From Diatrype stigma (lineage: Eukaryota > Ascomycota > Sordariomycetes > Xylariales > Diatrypaceae): DNA of 64,000 nucleotides. The position numbers and the translations under genes were made by a program. Positions 1-12,024 of this stretch are shown piece after piece (within the stretch, counting starts at the first letter, position 1; every line of letters begins with the position of its first letter). The DNA is taken from the NCBI GenBank assembly GCA_022225965.2, contig JAKJXP020000017.1, positions 124,001 to 188,000 of the forward strand, given 5' to 3'. The notes beneath the pieces were generated by a model. The model ran no database searches. It saw only the letters and a program-made list of their open reading frames with translations, and was not told the DNA's origin.

Positions 1-706
1 CCTCGAGCGACTCGGCGTTGATTTCACCGAGGGTTCGAATGCGGTTACCGTAGACGGATGAACCACTCTCGTCCGTGTACTCGGTCAGGAAGGCCTTGAA
101 CTCCCGCTTGATGGTTCGCTGGACGGCAGGTTGGTTCACCCATTCGGTCAAACTGGAAGCCTTGACATCTTGTAGAGCTTCGAGGGAAAGTTCCTCGTCC
201 ATGATGTCTTGGTCCATGTCATCATCTGGGTCTTCGTCATAGTGATGACGGCGTCGGCGAGGCTGGGCGGTCAGGTCGATATCGCCGTCGTCATCTTCTA
301 GGAAAGCAGGCATCCGCCTCCGTCGAGCGACCTCCCGATCTCTGCGGTTCATCTGAGCCTCCAGCTGTCGTCGTTCGCCGATGTTTATCTCATCGTATTG
401 GCCCTCATCGTCGAGGTCAATGGCATCGTAGGCATCGTTGTCGTCCTTTTCTCGGTAATCCCGCTCGAATCCTTCTCTGAAGAGATCGACGTCATCGTCC
501 GCCATTTCGTCGAGGTCGTCGAGGTCGTCTTGGATCTCGGCCTCTTCCTCAATGTCGTCGTCGTCGTCACCGCCATGCGCAATGTTGAAGGCGGGCGGCG
601 AGGAGGGCATGGGACTAGAAGCGGCGATGGACGAAGAGGCATCGCCACCAGTGCGAGAGCGTTTCCGGCTCGTTCTAGGAGCCGAACCGCGATTTGCGGA
701 ATCCAT
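1..706 (-). CDS. mcm2: DNA replication licensing factor MCM2, N-terminal part (cut by window edge)
   Basis: MCM2 is a subunit of the nuclear MCM2-7 replicative helicase. Only the first 235 codons are in the window; the reading frame is open to base 1 with no intron. The start chosen is the ATG at 706-704, giving MDSANRGSAP. A basic/serine-rich start is followed by a long acidic stretch (DDDDDIEEEAE, DDLDDLDEMADDDVD), as in the histone-binding tail of MCM2. Next comes an Arg-rich patch, and then the segment LTEWVNQPAVQRTIKREF and YGNRIRTLGEINAESLE, which is the characteristic start of the folded MCM2 N-domain. The AAA+ core would lie beyond the left edge. The gene is divergent to the UBR-box gene, with about 1.06 kb between start codons. 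Confidence 0.93.
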   Translation of the reverse strand, partial: MDSANRGSAPRTSRKRSRTGGDASSSIAASSPMPSSPPAFNIAHGGDDDDDIEEEAEIQDDLDDLDEMADDDVDLFREGFERDYREKDDNDAYDAIDLDDEGQYDEINIGERRQLEAQMNRRDREVARRRRMPAFLEDDDGDIDLTAQPRRRRHHYDEDPDDDMDQDIMDEELSLEALQDVKASSLTEWVNQPAVQRTIKREFKAFLTEYTDESGSSVYGNRIRTLGEINAESLE

Positions 707-1769
707 ATTGCTTCTCAAAGGGGAACTGGAAGGAAATGGTCAGTTAGTAGACGTCGCTCAGGGTTTTCACGCCAGCCCGGTGAACTGGATGGAGGGCATG
801 AACATTCCGGCGGGGCCAGAGGATAGAGGACGTCGATGAGGACGTCAATGAGGACATCGACGAGGACGAGGACAAGGCCCACCCCCCTTGACCGCAACAT
901 GACGGCAGAGGGGCAGCAAGGTGCAGAACAAGCCTACCTCATGCTGAATACGTTGATCCCAGTGACCAATTCAAGCGATCAATGTGGAGTTGTGCGTGCT
1001 GCTGGTGACTGTGTACGATATCAGATATCCGTCGTAGTTATGGCGATGTATGGCGATGTATGGCGATGTATGGGAATGGAATGTCGAAGGTCCAAAAAAG
1101 AACCACCGGAAAGTTGAATGTGTTGAATGTGGGACATCCCGAACTTGCTGCATGGGGCCGGGGGACGACGAATGAGGGACCAAAGACTGACCCGCCAACG
1201 AGACGCGACATTGAGGTCTCCATATCGCGTCCTTTCGCGTTTCAATTTCGATTTCGCGTAAAGCGCTTGCATGTAGCACGAACCTCCACTGTATGTACTG
1301 TATGTACCTAGGTATGTATGTATGTACATACCTAGGTCGGTGAATCGCCAGATCTCCACCTCCAGGTTTCTGGAATCTGACATCGCCTGGCAGCTGGAAT
1401 GCATTGGGTTGATTGGTCAGGACTCCGCAACTTTACCTATTTAGGTACCAACCTTATCCTATCGGCGCTGTTGATAAGCAGGTACTTAGGGCTGTACCAC
1501 CTCCACTGCTCTAAAGCCGCGACTCGATTGCGCGCGTCACACGTCGTTTCGATCAAGCAGCTGGTCCATTTCAATCTCAACTTGTACCGAATTGTCAAGT
1601 CTACCACAAACACATTTCGACTGTGGTCATCATCAATTATTCCATTTCCCATTTTCCATTTCCCATCCTTCATCTACCAATTCACGCGACTGCCAATTCA
1701 ATATCGAGGAATCCGTCCTTCCCTAGCTCCTCCCTAAACTTGTCTCGTCCGGACAAACGCGCCGGCAAT
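707..1769. promoter_or_regulatory. Divergent intergenic region between MCM2 and the UBR-box gene
   Basis: About 1.06 kb without a credible gene, serving as the promoter region for both flanking genes. It contains three perfect copies of a 10-bp unit (tggcgatgta) at 1041-1070, a GA/GAC-rich stretch near 830-880, and CCTAGGTATGTATGTATGTAC-like simple sequence around 1300-1340. Pyrimidine-rich DNA (TTCCCATTTTCC type) lies 60-150 bases before the UBR-box gene start, common for fungal housekeeping promoters. No TATA box stands out. Confidence 0.5.
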
Positions 1770-3579
1770 ATGGACCCTCCACCGGCACCCGCGCCCGAAG
1801 CCGCCGAGGGCGCAGCTGAGCCTTCGAACACGAACACGACCGCCGATGATGTCAACACCGATGTGAGCTCTCGGCCTCGTCGTGAGAGTTCCTCGCAACA
1901 TTCCGAAGACTCCCAGACCGCCGCCGACTTCATTAGGGATCAGATGCAGCTCGAAGCTGATGCTCGTGAAGCTCTGCCTTATGTATATACCTCCCTCCCC
2001 CCTTTACCTCTTTCTATCTGCGTCCTTCGCCTTGTTGGACCGTCATTTAGCCCATCCAGCCTTGCTAAATTTCGCATCACAGAGCATCGACAACTGTACC
2101 AAGCCCCTCGGTTCGCTTCGTCAGAATGTCTTCGCCTGTCTGACGTGCCATCCACCCCCGGAAAACCCCAGCGACCCCTATGAGCCCGTCGGCGTCTGCT
2201 ATTCCTGCTCGATCCAATGCCATGGCGAACATGAGCTTGTCGAGATCTTCCAGAAGCGCAACTTCACCTGTGATTGCGGCACCACGCGCTTTTCCTCGGA
2301 TCAAAAATGCACCCTTCGAATCAACCCAGAAACAAATACCAAGGGAGGCGTACACTCCGAGCCCGCAGATCCTAACAATAAGTACAACCAGAACTTTCGA
2401 AACCGGTTCTGTTCGTGTTCCATCATCTACAATCCTCAGGAGCAGAAGGGCACCATGTTCCAATGCTTGGGGCTTGGCACTCACGAGACAGGCGGCTGTG
2501 GGGAAGACTGGTACCATCCTGGCTGTCTCGTTGGTCTGGGTCCCAAGTGGTACGAGAAGATGCCGAAGAAGCCTTCCAACGCTACTGCCAACAGCACGTA
2601 CGGCGTAAACGGTGTGCTTCCGTCAATCTCCGAAGATCCGCCCCAGGAAGATGGCCAGGCGCACGGGGCCAACCAACAGACCAATGGAGATCACACTAGA
2701 GCTGCTAGAGACGGGGATGAGGATGGGGATGAGGACGAGGACCCGCCTCTTCCCGATGGTTTCCCTGGAGAAGATGATTTCGACCACTTCATATGCTACA
2801 AGTGTGTTGAGGCGCATCCTTGGATCAAGAGATATGCCGGGACTTCTGGTTTCTTACCTCCCGTGTTCTTGACAAGGGAAGACGGAACCTCCAGGAAGCG
2901 CAAGCTGGACGAGGATTTGATCGAGGAAGAGCCGAGCAAGCGTGTGAAGAGTGAGGGCGAGAGTATAGAGCCAGCAGCTGCCCCTGGATCCACCGACACC
3001 ACCGACATTCCTAGCGAGGTGAAGTTGGAAGATACGAAGACAGAGGCTACAACGGAGGCTGAGACAGAGGTCAAGACAGGACCTCAGGCCGACTTGGCAT
3101 CAACAGTGGCGCCATGCAAACTATCCTCATTGCCCCCCGCCCCAACTGGCCGATTCTCGCTATTCGTGAAATCCGACTTCCGCGAGCATCTCTGCCACTG
3201 CGCCTCTTGCTTCCCTCTCGTCCAGCCTCATCCCCAGCTCCTTGAGGAAGAGGAAGCCTACGAACCGCCGCTGTCGGACGGGGCGGCCTCGGAACACGGC
3301 GGGTCCGCGCACGGCAGCGGGGCCTCGCTGCTAGAGCGCGGCGAGTCAGCGCTCAAGAACGTCGACCGCGTGCGCGCCATCGAGGGCGTCATGGCCTACA
3401 ACCACCTCAAGGAGCAGCTCACGCCCTTCTTCCGCCAGTTTGCCGAGAGCGGCCGCGCCATCGGCGCTGAAGACATCAAGGAGTACTTTGCCAAGCTGCG
3501 CGGTGACGACCAGGCTATCCGCGATGCGGGCCGTGCTGCTACTGACGATGATCATCGGAAAGAGCAGGAAGGGTATTAA
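1770..3579 (+). CDS. UBR7/Mlo2-type protein with UBR box and PHD finger (putative E3 ubiquitin ligase)
   Basis: The model is two exons, 1770-1982 and 2083-3579 (569 aa). A 100-nt intron starts GTATAT and ends ACAG; the frame joins exactly (EALPY to SIDNCTKPLG). Residues about 73-145 form a UBR-type zinc domain, with NVFACLTC, GVCYSCSIQCHGEHELVEI and FTCDCGTTRF giving the expected Cys/His ligands. Residues about 180-310 resemble the extended PHD region of UBR7, with FCSCSIIY, MFQCLGLG, CGEDWYHPGCLVGLG and FICYKCVEAHPWI, interrupted by an acidic insert. In this family the UBR box relates to N-degron recognition, and human UBR7 acts on histone H2B; a ligase role here is inference. The C-terminal half is low complexity plus a conserved-looking helical tail. 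It is probably nuclear, given the KRKLDED and PSKRVK basic motifs. Confidence 0.9.
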
Positions 3580-4884
3580 TGATTGTGAAAGACGCGATGA
3601 AGCTCTCGCGGAGAAGGTTAAGACTGATGAGTGAATGAACCGGTGGCTCTAGCGTGAACCAACCGAGATGTACAATTCGTGTATGAATATTATGGCTTTG
3701 GCTAGCTACCTACGCAGTACTAGTTTTGCAGACGGATAGGGGGGTGATTACTTAGGCTCTTGCCATTGAGGATTTTTTTCATTGTCATCGTTCAAGGCAG
3801 GGTAGTTAGGGGTCCGGCTTGATGTGTACCTAATTTGTTTTGGGTCATTGGCAAAAGCAAGTAAATATCATCATGACTTGCTACAGGTTTAGCCTTGGTG
3901 TTTATGGAATAAAGCTCGCTGCATAACTATTTGATTGGGTAAAGGATTCGGACAAAAAGAAAGGCAGCATATCGAGATGAATTCAGCATACATGCGCGTC
4001 TACCTGATTATGTCCACATACGATTGTCATCCAAATCTACCTAGGTGGCCTCCCCTTCTTGAGACGAGGTGAGCATATATCATCTTCATTGTTAGTGAAA
4101 TATCGCATTCGATGTCCGCCTCCCATCTCGTCGAGTCAGTCACACGGCAAGCGTACCTTAAGAAGGATGATATGATCAAATAGTACGGGTAACTACTTGT
4201 AGGATAGTAGACATGTGCGGACAACGAAGGGGAGCTATGGCGGCGGTGGCGGTGGCGATGGCAGCTGTAGTCAGAGCGAGGGTGAGGGTGAGGGTGACGA
4301 CGGTAGCTTCTATTAGATCGTCGCTGTTGCTGTTGATGCTCTAGATGCGGTGGGGATGCCGACATACCTACGATAGGCCTAATCTGGTACGGCAGACGTG
4401 AATCACACATCACACATCTCTCCGTAACCACCCCAAACGAACAGCAGGGAAGTAATAAAGTAATCAGTGAGTCACCTATTCGCCCATCCATGCAATCTGC
4501 CATATTATTTGCAATCCAGTTTTCAAAGGGAACCGTCCACTCTTCGAAGCGGTAGTGTATGCATAGAATGAATGTTGCTGTTAGTCGAAATAATCATAAT
4601 TGCTGCAAGCCTGTCTATCTACCTTACGTAGTAAATCGACGCCGAAACACCGTTTGCCATGCCACGCCATATCATGCCTTGTCGTCATGCAATATATGTG
4701 TCGTCAACGCCTTATTTTATCGTCATATAAACGAAGCAGAAAGACAAAAAGAAGATGAAGGGGTGCTTAACAAACGAACCACCGCCCGGGAAGCAGGGCG
4801 ATGACATATCACCATCGCACTTTTCGTTCCCACCATCAATGAACAAGAGCCCCTTTTCCATGTAGTGTCCATGTAGAGCAAGTC
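3580..4884. other. Intergenic region, convergent 3' ends
   Basis: About 1.3 kb between two convergent genes. I see 3'-UTR-like AT-rich sequence just after 3580 and a purine-rich simple stretch (GGCGGTGGCGGTGGCG and GAGGGTGAGGGTGAGG) around 4230-4300. That stretch opens a long His/Arg-rich reading frame on the minus strand (4027-4503), which I do not regard as a gene. Confidence 0.5.
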
Positions 4885-6540
4885 CTAGCCCGTGAAACCG
4901 CCGGTGCTCCCGGTGCTAGCGGGTCTCGGCGGCGGGGCTGGCATCATCATCATCTCTCCTCGGCCACCGCTACCACTACCACTACTTGTATCGCGCTCCA
5001 TAGGCACGCCGCCCAGAGCGACAGCGACCGGAGCGGTAATGATCGGTGGTTGGTGGTGATTGATGACGGAGCCCTCGCCATCGGAGTCCTCGCCACCTCC
5101 ATGCTCGAGCTCATGCTCGTGCTCGTCGCCGCTTCCGCTGTTTCCGAAGCCGGCAAGAGCCTGCTGCTCGGCGACCTTGCGCTCCATCTCCGACAGGCGC
5201 TCCTTCTCGGCCGAGTCAATTAGGTCGTCATCGTCGCTCCATATGGGGTCGTCGTCGGGGATATGTGGCATGGCCATGCGTTTCCAGAAGCGGAGCTCCT
5301 GGCGGCGGGCGCGGTCGTCGATGCAGCGTGTCCAGTAGGGGCGGGGCTGCTTGATCTGCTTCTGCTTTTGCTTCTTATTTTCCGACTGCTCGTTGCTCTG
5401 CCCATCCTTCGCTGCCGCTTCATCACTGTCACTCTTCTGTGCCTTCCCGCCGGCGGCCTCGTCTTGCTCGCCCTCTTCCTCCTCATCCACCTCGCCGTCG
5501 AACCGCCGGCGGAACTCGCGCAGCATGGCGTTGGCGTGGCTGGCATGCTCTTGCATGTCCCAAATCTGCTCGCGCAGGCGCTCGTTCTCGGCACGGGCCT
5601 CGGCGAGCTGCCCCCGATACGACCGGTGCCAGGCGCTGACCTCGGTGATGTGGCGCTGCTTGTAGAGGTGGAACTGGGTCAGGATAGTTGCCAGTACGCG
5701 CGCGTAGTTGGTCAGCAGGCTGAAGTTGGCGTCGCGCGAAACCTTGGCTCTGTCGAGAGACTCGGTCAGGATCGAGAGGAGGGCTTCGAGGTTGGGTTCC
5801 TGTGCTATTGGGAAACGGTTAGCTAGCTTCCACGTAGCCAAAGAAAGAGCAGATGGCGACGGCATACCAAAGATCTCGTCGGCAGCTTCGTCCAGTATGT
5901 CGTTGTTGGACAAGCCTCGGTCGCGTGCTCGGTTGCGCAGCCTGCCCAAGCCGGAGACGATGTCCTCAGTGGCGCGTCGGTTGTCGGCCAGCTGCCTCGA
6001 GAGCTCCTCGACCATGCCGTAGATGAGATTCAACTCATTCTGGTGGCCCGCGGGCGTAGGACCGACCGCCATGGCTGTTCCTGCTGCTGCTGCTCCGTTT
6101 CCCTGCATCACCGTGGGCGGGAAGGTAGTCGTGGTCGTAGTACCAACGCCGGCCGCACCAGAAGCAGCGATGGCAGCGTTGAGGATGGTGTCGACGCTGC
6201 GCTTGTCGTCTTGGTCGTTGTAGCGGCCACCGTGGGCGAAGATTCTCCGGCGATTCTCTAGGATCGAGGGGTCCAACCTTGGAAAATGCAAGAGGGTTGG
6301 ATCTTGGTGGTCGTTGCCCTGCTGCTGTTCCTGCTGCTGCTGTTCCTGCTGCTGCTGCCGTCGTCGTCGTGTTGCCTGCAGCAGAAAGTGCACGGAAGCG
6401 GAAGTGCGTCGGGGCTCCTGATCACTACAAGCTGCAGCGTTCCCGCCAGTCCCAGTGTGAGACGCCGATTGGCCCTGGGGGCTTTGGGGCCTTTGGGGGG
6501 CCGGGGCTTGGGGCAGTGGGAGTGGGACCTGCTGCTCCAT
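4885..6540 (-). CDS. Acidic, polyQ and coiled-coil protein of unknown function
   Basis: I do not recognise a named family. The model starts at the ATG at 6540 (MEQQVPLPLPQ); an in-frame upstream ATG at 6591 is less likely. A 63-nt intron at 5805-5867 is very probable: GTATGC donor, GCTAAC branch 13 nt before TAG. Because it is a multiple of three, the frame stays open either way. The spliced protein is 530 aa. In order it shows a Pro/Gln-rich N-terminus with a polyQ run, a region of predicted helices (about 160-240), a long charged coiled coil (AEARAENERLREQIW), an acidic DEEEEGEQDE patch, a Lys/Gln stretch, the segment PYWTRCIDDRARRQELRFWKR, a WSDDDDL motif and a Gly/Pro-rich tail. The gene ends just before the RIP-mutated block. 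Confidence 0.75.
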   Translation of the reverse strand: MEQQVPLPLPQAPAPQRPQSPQGQSASHTGTGGNAAACSDQEPRRTSASVHFLLQATRRRRQQQQEQQQQEQQQGNDHQDPTLLHFPRLDPSILENRRRIFAHGGRYNDQDDKRSVDTILNAAIAASGAAGVGTTTTTTFPPTVMQGNGAAAAGTAMAVGPTPAGHQNELNLIYGMVEELSRQLADNRRATEDIVSGLGRLRNRARDRGLSNNDILDEAADEIFGMPSPSALSLATWKLANRFPIAQEPNLEALLSILTESLDRAKVSRDANFSLLTNYARVLATILTQFHLYKQRHITEVSAWHRSYRGQLAEARAENERLREQIWDMQEHASHANAMLREFRRRFDGEVDEEEEGEQDEAAGGKAQKSDSDEAAAKDGQSNEQSENKKQKQKQIKQPRPYWTRCIDDRARRQELRFWKRMAMPHIPDDDPIWSDDDDLIDSAEKERLSEMERKVAEQQALAGFGNSGSGDEHEHELEHGGGEDSDGEGSVINHHQPPIITAPVAVALGGVPMERDTSSGSGSGGRGEMMMMPAPPPRPASTGSTGGFTG

Positions 6541-6721
6541 GCTGAACGCTGACCCACGTCTTACGTCTTGGCGATGAATCAAACCAATCAAATTCTAGGG
6601 CGAGTAACTGGGGTTTGGAAGTTTATTGCGACGTAACTGGATCGAAGCGGGTTAGATCCATGGATGTATGTAGTATTGTATTGTACATGAGGTAGGGGTT
6701 TAATGGTACCTATGTGCGTAT

Positions 6722-6955
6722 TGCAATTAACCCCAATTACCTAATTATCACTGATCCAGCTAAGTATTAAGTCCTTAGGGTTTTTGTTGCAATTATTACT
6801 TAAAGGAAAGGAAAAGAAAAAAAGAAAATAAAAGGTTTCTTAACCTATATTTAAATATAATACAGTTATAAAAATAAATTCCTTAGGAATTTATTTTTTA
6901 TTATTTAATTAGCCGAATGCCTTAGCTTTGGCATTTATTGCCTTAAAGATTTACA
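6722..6955 (-). repeat. Left (3') LTR of the outer retrotransposon
   Basis: It starts TGCAATTAAC and ends TTTACA. It aligns without gaps to 20264-20497. Its right half is more heavily mutated to A/T than the other copy (ATTTATTTTTTATT against ATTCACTTCCTATT). Confidence 0.93.
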
Positions 6956-7559
6956 TTATTTCCCTTTTCTAATTAAATCGTTCTCGATTATCGTAAGATT
7001 TTCCCTTTTAAATAAGCGCCGACGATCTTATTTTAAAAGCCGCTTATTGGCGTATTAAAAGCTTTTTACGGAATATCCGTTTTTTACGTAAATTGGAAAT
7101 AAATTAATGCCGTTATATTTGTTTTATAATTATATTTTTTCCGAATTTCGTAAATAATAGGTATTTCTTTAATGGTAATTAATAATAGCTTAAAACTTAT
7201 TATAATACGGCTCGTATTTTCCTTTATATTAACGTACGTAAAAAACTTAATCGCCGGAGGCATAAATACGTATAAAGCCTTTTTTTTCTTAAAGGGACGC
7301 TTTTATTTAATTTCGCGAAACCTTTATATTATTAAATCGTAACTTAATTAGCGGTATTTCATATTATTCTGCCAATCGGCGTTCGTTTTTGATTTTTTTT
7401 CCCTTTATTGGTTTACGAACGTATTCGAAATATTCGATTCGGGGTTATTTTTAAAAAAATTAAATGCCGTATAACAAAAAGAAAAAGCTATAGCCATTCG
7501 GTTTAAATATCCGATTATATATCGTTATAATACGTTAAAATAACTTATTAAGGTTTTTT

Positions 7560-8150
7560 AGCGTTAAATTTGCTGCGTATTCTCGAATTATAATGTATTT
7601 TAGGTCTTAATTAATTTTCTTAACCTTACCGTTACTTTTGGGTTTTGCGGATATAATTGGTTTTATTTTTATATTATGCGTTTTGTTTTATTTAACGGCA
7701 GCTTTGTTTATAAAAGCCCTTTCGTTATTATTGATTTATTTTTTTAAATAACCGAAAATAATTCCGATTTTATCGAATATAAAAATGGTATTAACGAATT
7801 AAATAATCGACATAACTTTAGCTTTAATTCATTTTATTACGTATTTAACGGTAATAAAAATATATAATTTATTTATTGCCGTATAATTAATCGCCTATTA
7901 TATAAAAAAAACGGAAAGTTATATAGAATTTAAATCGAATAAAGAAAAATCCGGCTTTTTTATTAATTAATAATTTAAACATTTAATTGTAACTTATTAT
8001 ATTGCAAATACGATTTTTGGATGCTAAAATTACTTTTGGGCTTTCCGAAATATAATTCCGATTATATAATATTTTTTCTTATAATAAATCTTCCTTAATT
8101 GTATTAAAAGATTATCGTATTTCAAAATCTTTTATAGAATTTATACGTTT
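7560..8150 (-). pseudogene. Probable integrase remnant of the outer element
   Basis: Minus-strand reading frames, broken by many stops and frame ambiguities, give AFINKAAVK and, about 20 residues later, PKSNGKVK. This resembles the end of a retroviral-type integrase core, where P-x-SNGxVE is common. The position, left of the reverse transcriptase on the minus strand, matches Gypsy gene order. The assignment is weaker than that of the reverse transcriptase. Confidence 0.4.
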
Positions 8151-8929
8151 ATTGCGGTACCTTTAGAATATAAAGGGTTACCCGGAACTCTTTCGTATGC
8201 CACCGCCTTATATAATTTATTTCGGAAAAAAAAAATGCTTATCGATAAAGCTCGATAAGATAATAGGAAATAAGGCTATTTCGAAACGTAAGAATTCGAA
8301 AATGGCTTAAAGGTTAATTCGGTTTAATTAATCGGATTTTTAAATAAATTCGATTTCGTTAGGAAATAACTTATCGAAAGGCATTAACGTTTCGGTTTAT
8401 TTCGAAAATCTAAATAAATAATCCGTAAAAACGTTAGCTTTTTTTGATTTATAATAAATATAAATGCCATAATATTTAATGGCATTTAAGAATTTAACGA
8501 TTCGAACGGATTATTCGGTTTTCGTATTAAGGATTTTTAGGAATTCGTAATCCGTAATTACCGTAATTTCGCTTTTTTTTATTTAATACTGTTAATACTA
8601 AAATGCCAGCATAATTTCCAAAAGTTCTCGCTTTTATATAAAATATCGTAATTATGTATCAGTTAATTTCTTTAAAAAATAAGCAATAAGGTAAAAAGCG
8701 ATATTGCCGTTTATATGTATATAAGATTATAATAAAGCGGCGCCGACGTCGTTTTACGAAGCGTCGGTCTCGATTACGGAAAGCTTTCTTTAATCGAACG
8801 TACGTATTATTAGGATTATGATAATTTTTTTACGGATTTCCTTTCAGGCTATTATGGCTTTCGGAAATAAAGTTATGCGTTTATTTTTCGGACTTTTTAT
8901 TAATATTATTAAAAGAATTATAAAACGAA

Positions 8930-9530
8930 AATAATAATTAATAAAATAACGAAAATAATTAATAGCGTTTACGAAATTACGCATTTGCGTTATAATTTCG
9001 GACTTGGATTAATTTCGAATAGCAGCAACCTTAATAAAATCGATTTCGATTTCGTTTTTGGAAATCAGAAATTTCAAAAAAATTTCTTTACGAATAAATA
9101 TTAAAGACTTAATTATATTAATAATCATACCGAAACTTAAAAGCCTTTTAAAAAATAAAATTATTTATTCGTAAAGTTACTTTCGAATATTTGCCCATAC
9201 GGCTATATTATTAAGCATGTCCGAAATAAACTTTCGTAAATGCTTAAGAATTTTTTCCATTAACGCTTAAAACGTTATTAAGGCGTTATAAAGGCCGAAA
9301 AGCATAATTATTTATTCGTATAATCCGAATGGAATTACGAAAGCCGTTTTTTTAATATTTGGTTCGTATATTTTAATTTATTAAAAGCCATTTTTAAAAT
9401 CGATAAAGCAATATTATCGATAATTTGCCGCGCATTATATTTTATTTATCGCGTTAAATAAAAAATATACGTTTTTTTTTTATTTAGCATTAAGTTCGTA
9501 ATAATTGCAGCAAAATCGCTATATAATAAA
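8930..9530 (-). pseudogene. Reverse transcriptase remnant of the outer element
   Basis: The translated minus strand gives FNKLKYTNQILKKRLS, then VIPFGLYE-stop-IIMLFGLYN, then SDMLNNIAVWA, then IEIDFIKVAAIRN and MRNFVNAINYFRYFI. These match Gypsy reverse transcriptase blocks in order: FSKLDL..AY, the TPFGLYEW..MPFGLxNAPATFQ region, the catalytic DD box, and the NYFRxFI region. The catalytic DD reads NN and Trp codons read as stops, which are G-to-A changes on the coding strand. Confidence 0.85.
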
Positions 9531-10649
9531 TGAATTATATTTATTAGGCTTTGTCGTTTAATCGAAAGCTTTTTTCGGAATTAATAATACGAAAAAATCC
9601 CAAAAGCTTATACCTTTACGAATTATAATATCCAAATATGCCTTAACGAAACCCCTTATTGCTTTTATTTAAATTGGGCTATATTTTTGCGAAAAAAATT
9701 TAATAAGGCGGCTGTTTTTTATATCGATATAATGGCGCGTTTTTATATTTGCTATAACCTTTTTTAAGACGAAGCCGAATATTTTGGAAAACTGATTAAA
9801 ATAATTATTAAAAAAAGCTTCGATTTCGTTATTTAAGGATATATTTTTATATTATTTTGGCTTTTGTTATTCCTTAATGAAATAAGCAAATTCCGTTATA
9901 TAATTAATTCTTAAAAAAATTATCGAACGAATTATAAGTTTTTCCTTAAATGCGTTAAATATTATTGTTTCGTTTTTTTTTATATTATTACAATATATTC
10001 CGAATTTATAAAATACGTTTTTATTAAATATAAGGTTCTTAAAGAAAGTTCCGTTAGGAATTATTTCCGTTAATACTGTAAATTATAACGTATTATTTTT
10101 TAGCATTAAAAAATTCGCAATTATTAAAGCATCCTATTGGATTTTCGGCCCGATGTTTTTAATACTTTTTATTATAAAGGGTTTCGGAATCCTATATGTT
10201 TGGCCTTTGGTTGTTATAATTTCGGTAATATATAAAACAATATAACCGTAATTTAAAAAAATTACGAATTTATGTCCGTAATTCGTAATAGCTGCAAATA
10301 AATTATAGTCTTTACCGTAACCTTTACGAAATAACTTATTTTTACTTAATAATGGTTCTTTGTTATTATGTATTTTTACCGTATATATTTGGCGCTTTTA
10401 ATCTTTATTTTCCATTTTTATCGATTTAATGAAATTAACGAATTCTTAATTAAAATCGCAATTAAGGTTTTCGAACTTATTCGCCGGATTTTTTTCGTTG
10501 CCGTTGCCTTTATCGTTATTAGTCGTAAAATAAACCTTGGCTCGTTCTTTGCCTTTGTTCTTTCAGTTTTTCATTACAAAACGAAATTTAATATATCGAG
10601 GGCTGTTATTATTATCGTTATATAACAGGCCTTTAAATATTATTTTCTT

Positions 10650-12019
10650 TTCGAATAATAATTAAATAACTTTAAAAAAGTAAGATTTTTGTTTATAATT
10701 CTTTACTTAATAGCTTTGTTTTTCGTAATTAAAACATTTATTATTTATAGCCTTAATTACGTAATTTTGTTTATCCGCCTTATAAACGTTACGGTTCTCG
10801 TTACGAAAATCGGCAATAATACCGTTTTTGCCCGCCATTAAAATTATAAATGTAACGTCGGTCGGCTCGATTTATGCGATACCGGGCTTAACTGGAATGG
10901 CCTCGGAAATCGATAAATCGTAAAACGGTGCCGACGATTCATAAAGCTTAATTAAAGTCGACGGCGTACTATAAATTTTCTTTTCGACCGCCTGGCATAT
11001 AATATATACGGCTCGTTATATAATTTTTTCGATAAATTAAACGTTATTTCATAATTAGAATTAATCGTAAATCGTAGTTTAAATATTCGGCAAATTAATT
11101 TATAAAAGGTTTACGATAATTTCTTTAACCTAATAATAATCGCGATTTTCCTGATTTATTTAATAAAATGCTTCTTTTATTCGCCGGATATAATTTATTA
11201 TATTTTTATCTTAATACGGAAGGAACGTAACGAATTAAATAATGGCATCTTTTAAAATGTAATGCTTATTAAGAATCTAAAAAACCGCTTCCAAAAAGGT
11301 TATCCAATCGGAATTGCGATTATATACGAAAATTTCGATTTGTTTAAAATTATCCGAATATTTTAAGGCAATTCGTTTAAATCATAGCTTATATAAAATA
11401 AAAGCCGACATAAATTTAATTTAAATTTTTCGCAGCTTATCGAAAATATTTAGAGCTGCCCATATAAAACGGAAGTTAACAAGAAAAACAACGCGATTTT
11501 TGGTTTTGCAGTATATAAGATTTTTACCTTAATTTTAAAGAATTGCTTCGGGCTAAATTATTCGGACCCGTTCTTTTTAAATTATACGATATTCGTATTA
11601 CTTTATTAAGAATCGTTAAAGATTTAACTTTCCATTAATACGCTTATTATATCCGATAAATGTTTTCGTTATATAAAGTAAGAAATAAATAGGCTCGTTT
11701 TTATCGGAATTAATTTCTTTATGTTTAATAAAGCCCTTGCCTTTATTTATATTTGCCTCGGTATTCTTAAAAATGCTTTAAATAAAAATGTTTTTAAGTA
11801 GGTTCTATACGTTTCCCGTAATAAGGTTTATAATTGCTTCCAGCAATTCGTTTCGAAAATTGTTAATATTTCCGTTAATGTCGTTCATCTTATTTTTTAA
11901 GTGGTTCGCGAATTTATCGAAACGATAATTAGTTTTTTTAATCGTAATCCCTTAGGCCCCTAGGTAACCGATTTTAATAAAATTGATTTGGCTTATTAAT
12001 AAGGCAATAAAAGAACCGG
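10650..12019 (-). pseudogene. Gag remnant with fossil CCHC zinc knuckle, outer element
   Basis: At about 10690-10740 the minus strand reads KCFNYEKQSY-stop-VKNY. Each departure from a CCHC knuckle (CxxCxxxGHxxxxC) fits a G-to-A or C-to-T change: Cys to Tyr, Gly to Glu, Gly to Ser, His to Tyr, Trp to stop, Asp to Asn and Cys to Tyr. The DNA to the right, up to the nested element at 12025, is the expected place for the rest of gag. It is too decayed to read with confidence. Confidence 0.65.
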
Positions 12020-12024
12020 CAATT
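12020..12024. repeat. Target-site duplication of the nested element, left copy
   Basis: CAATT directly before the nested element. The partner at 20101-20105 is TAATT, differing only by a C-to-T change at a CpA site, the dinucleotide RIP prefers. Confidence 0.7.

Noticed and set aside
4027..4503. 158-codon minus-strand frame rich in His and Arg
   Set aside because: It arises from GAGGGT/GGCGGT simple sequence in a 3' intergenic region and has no domain features.
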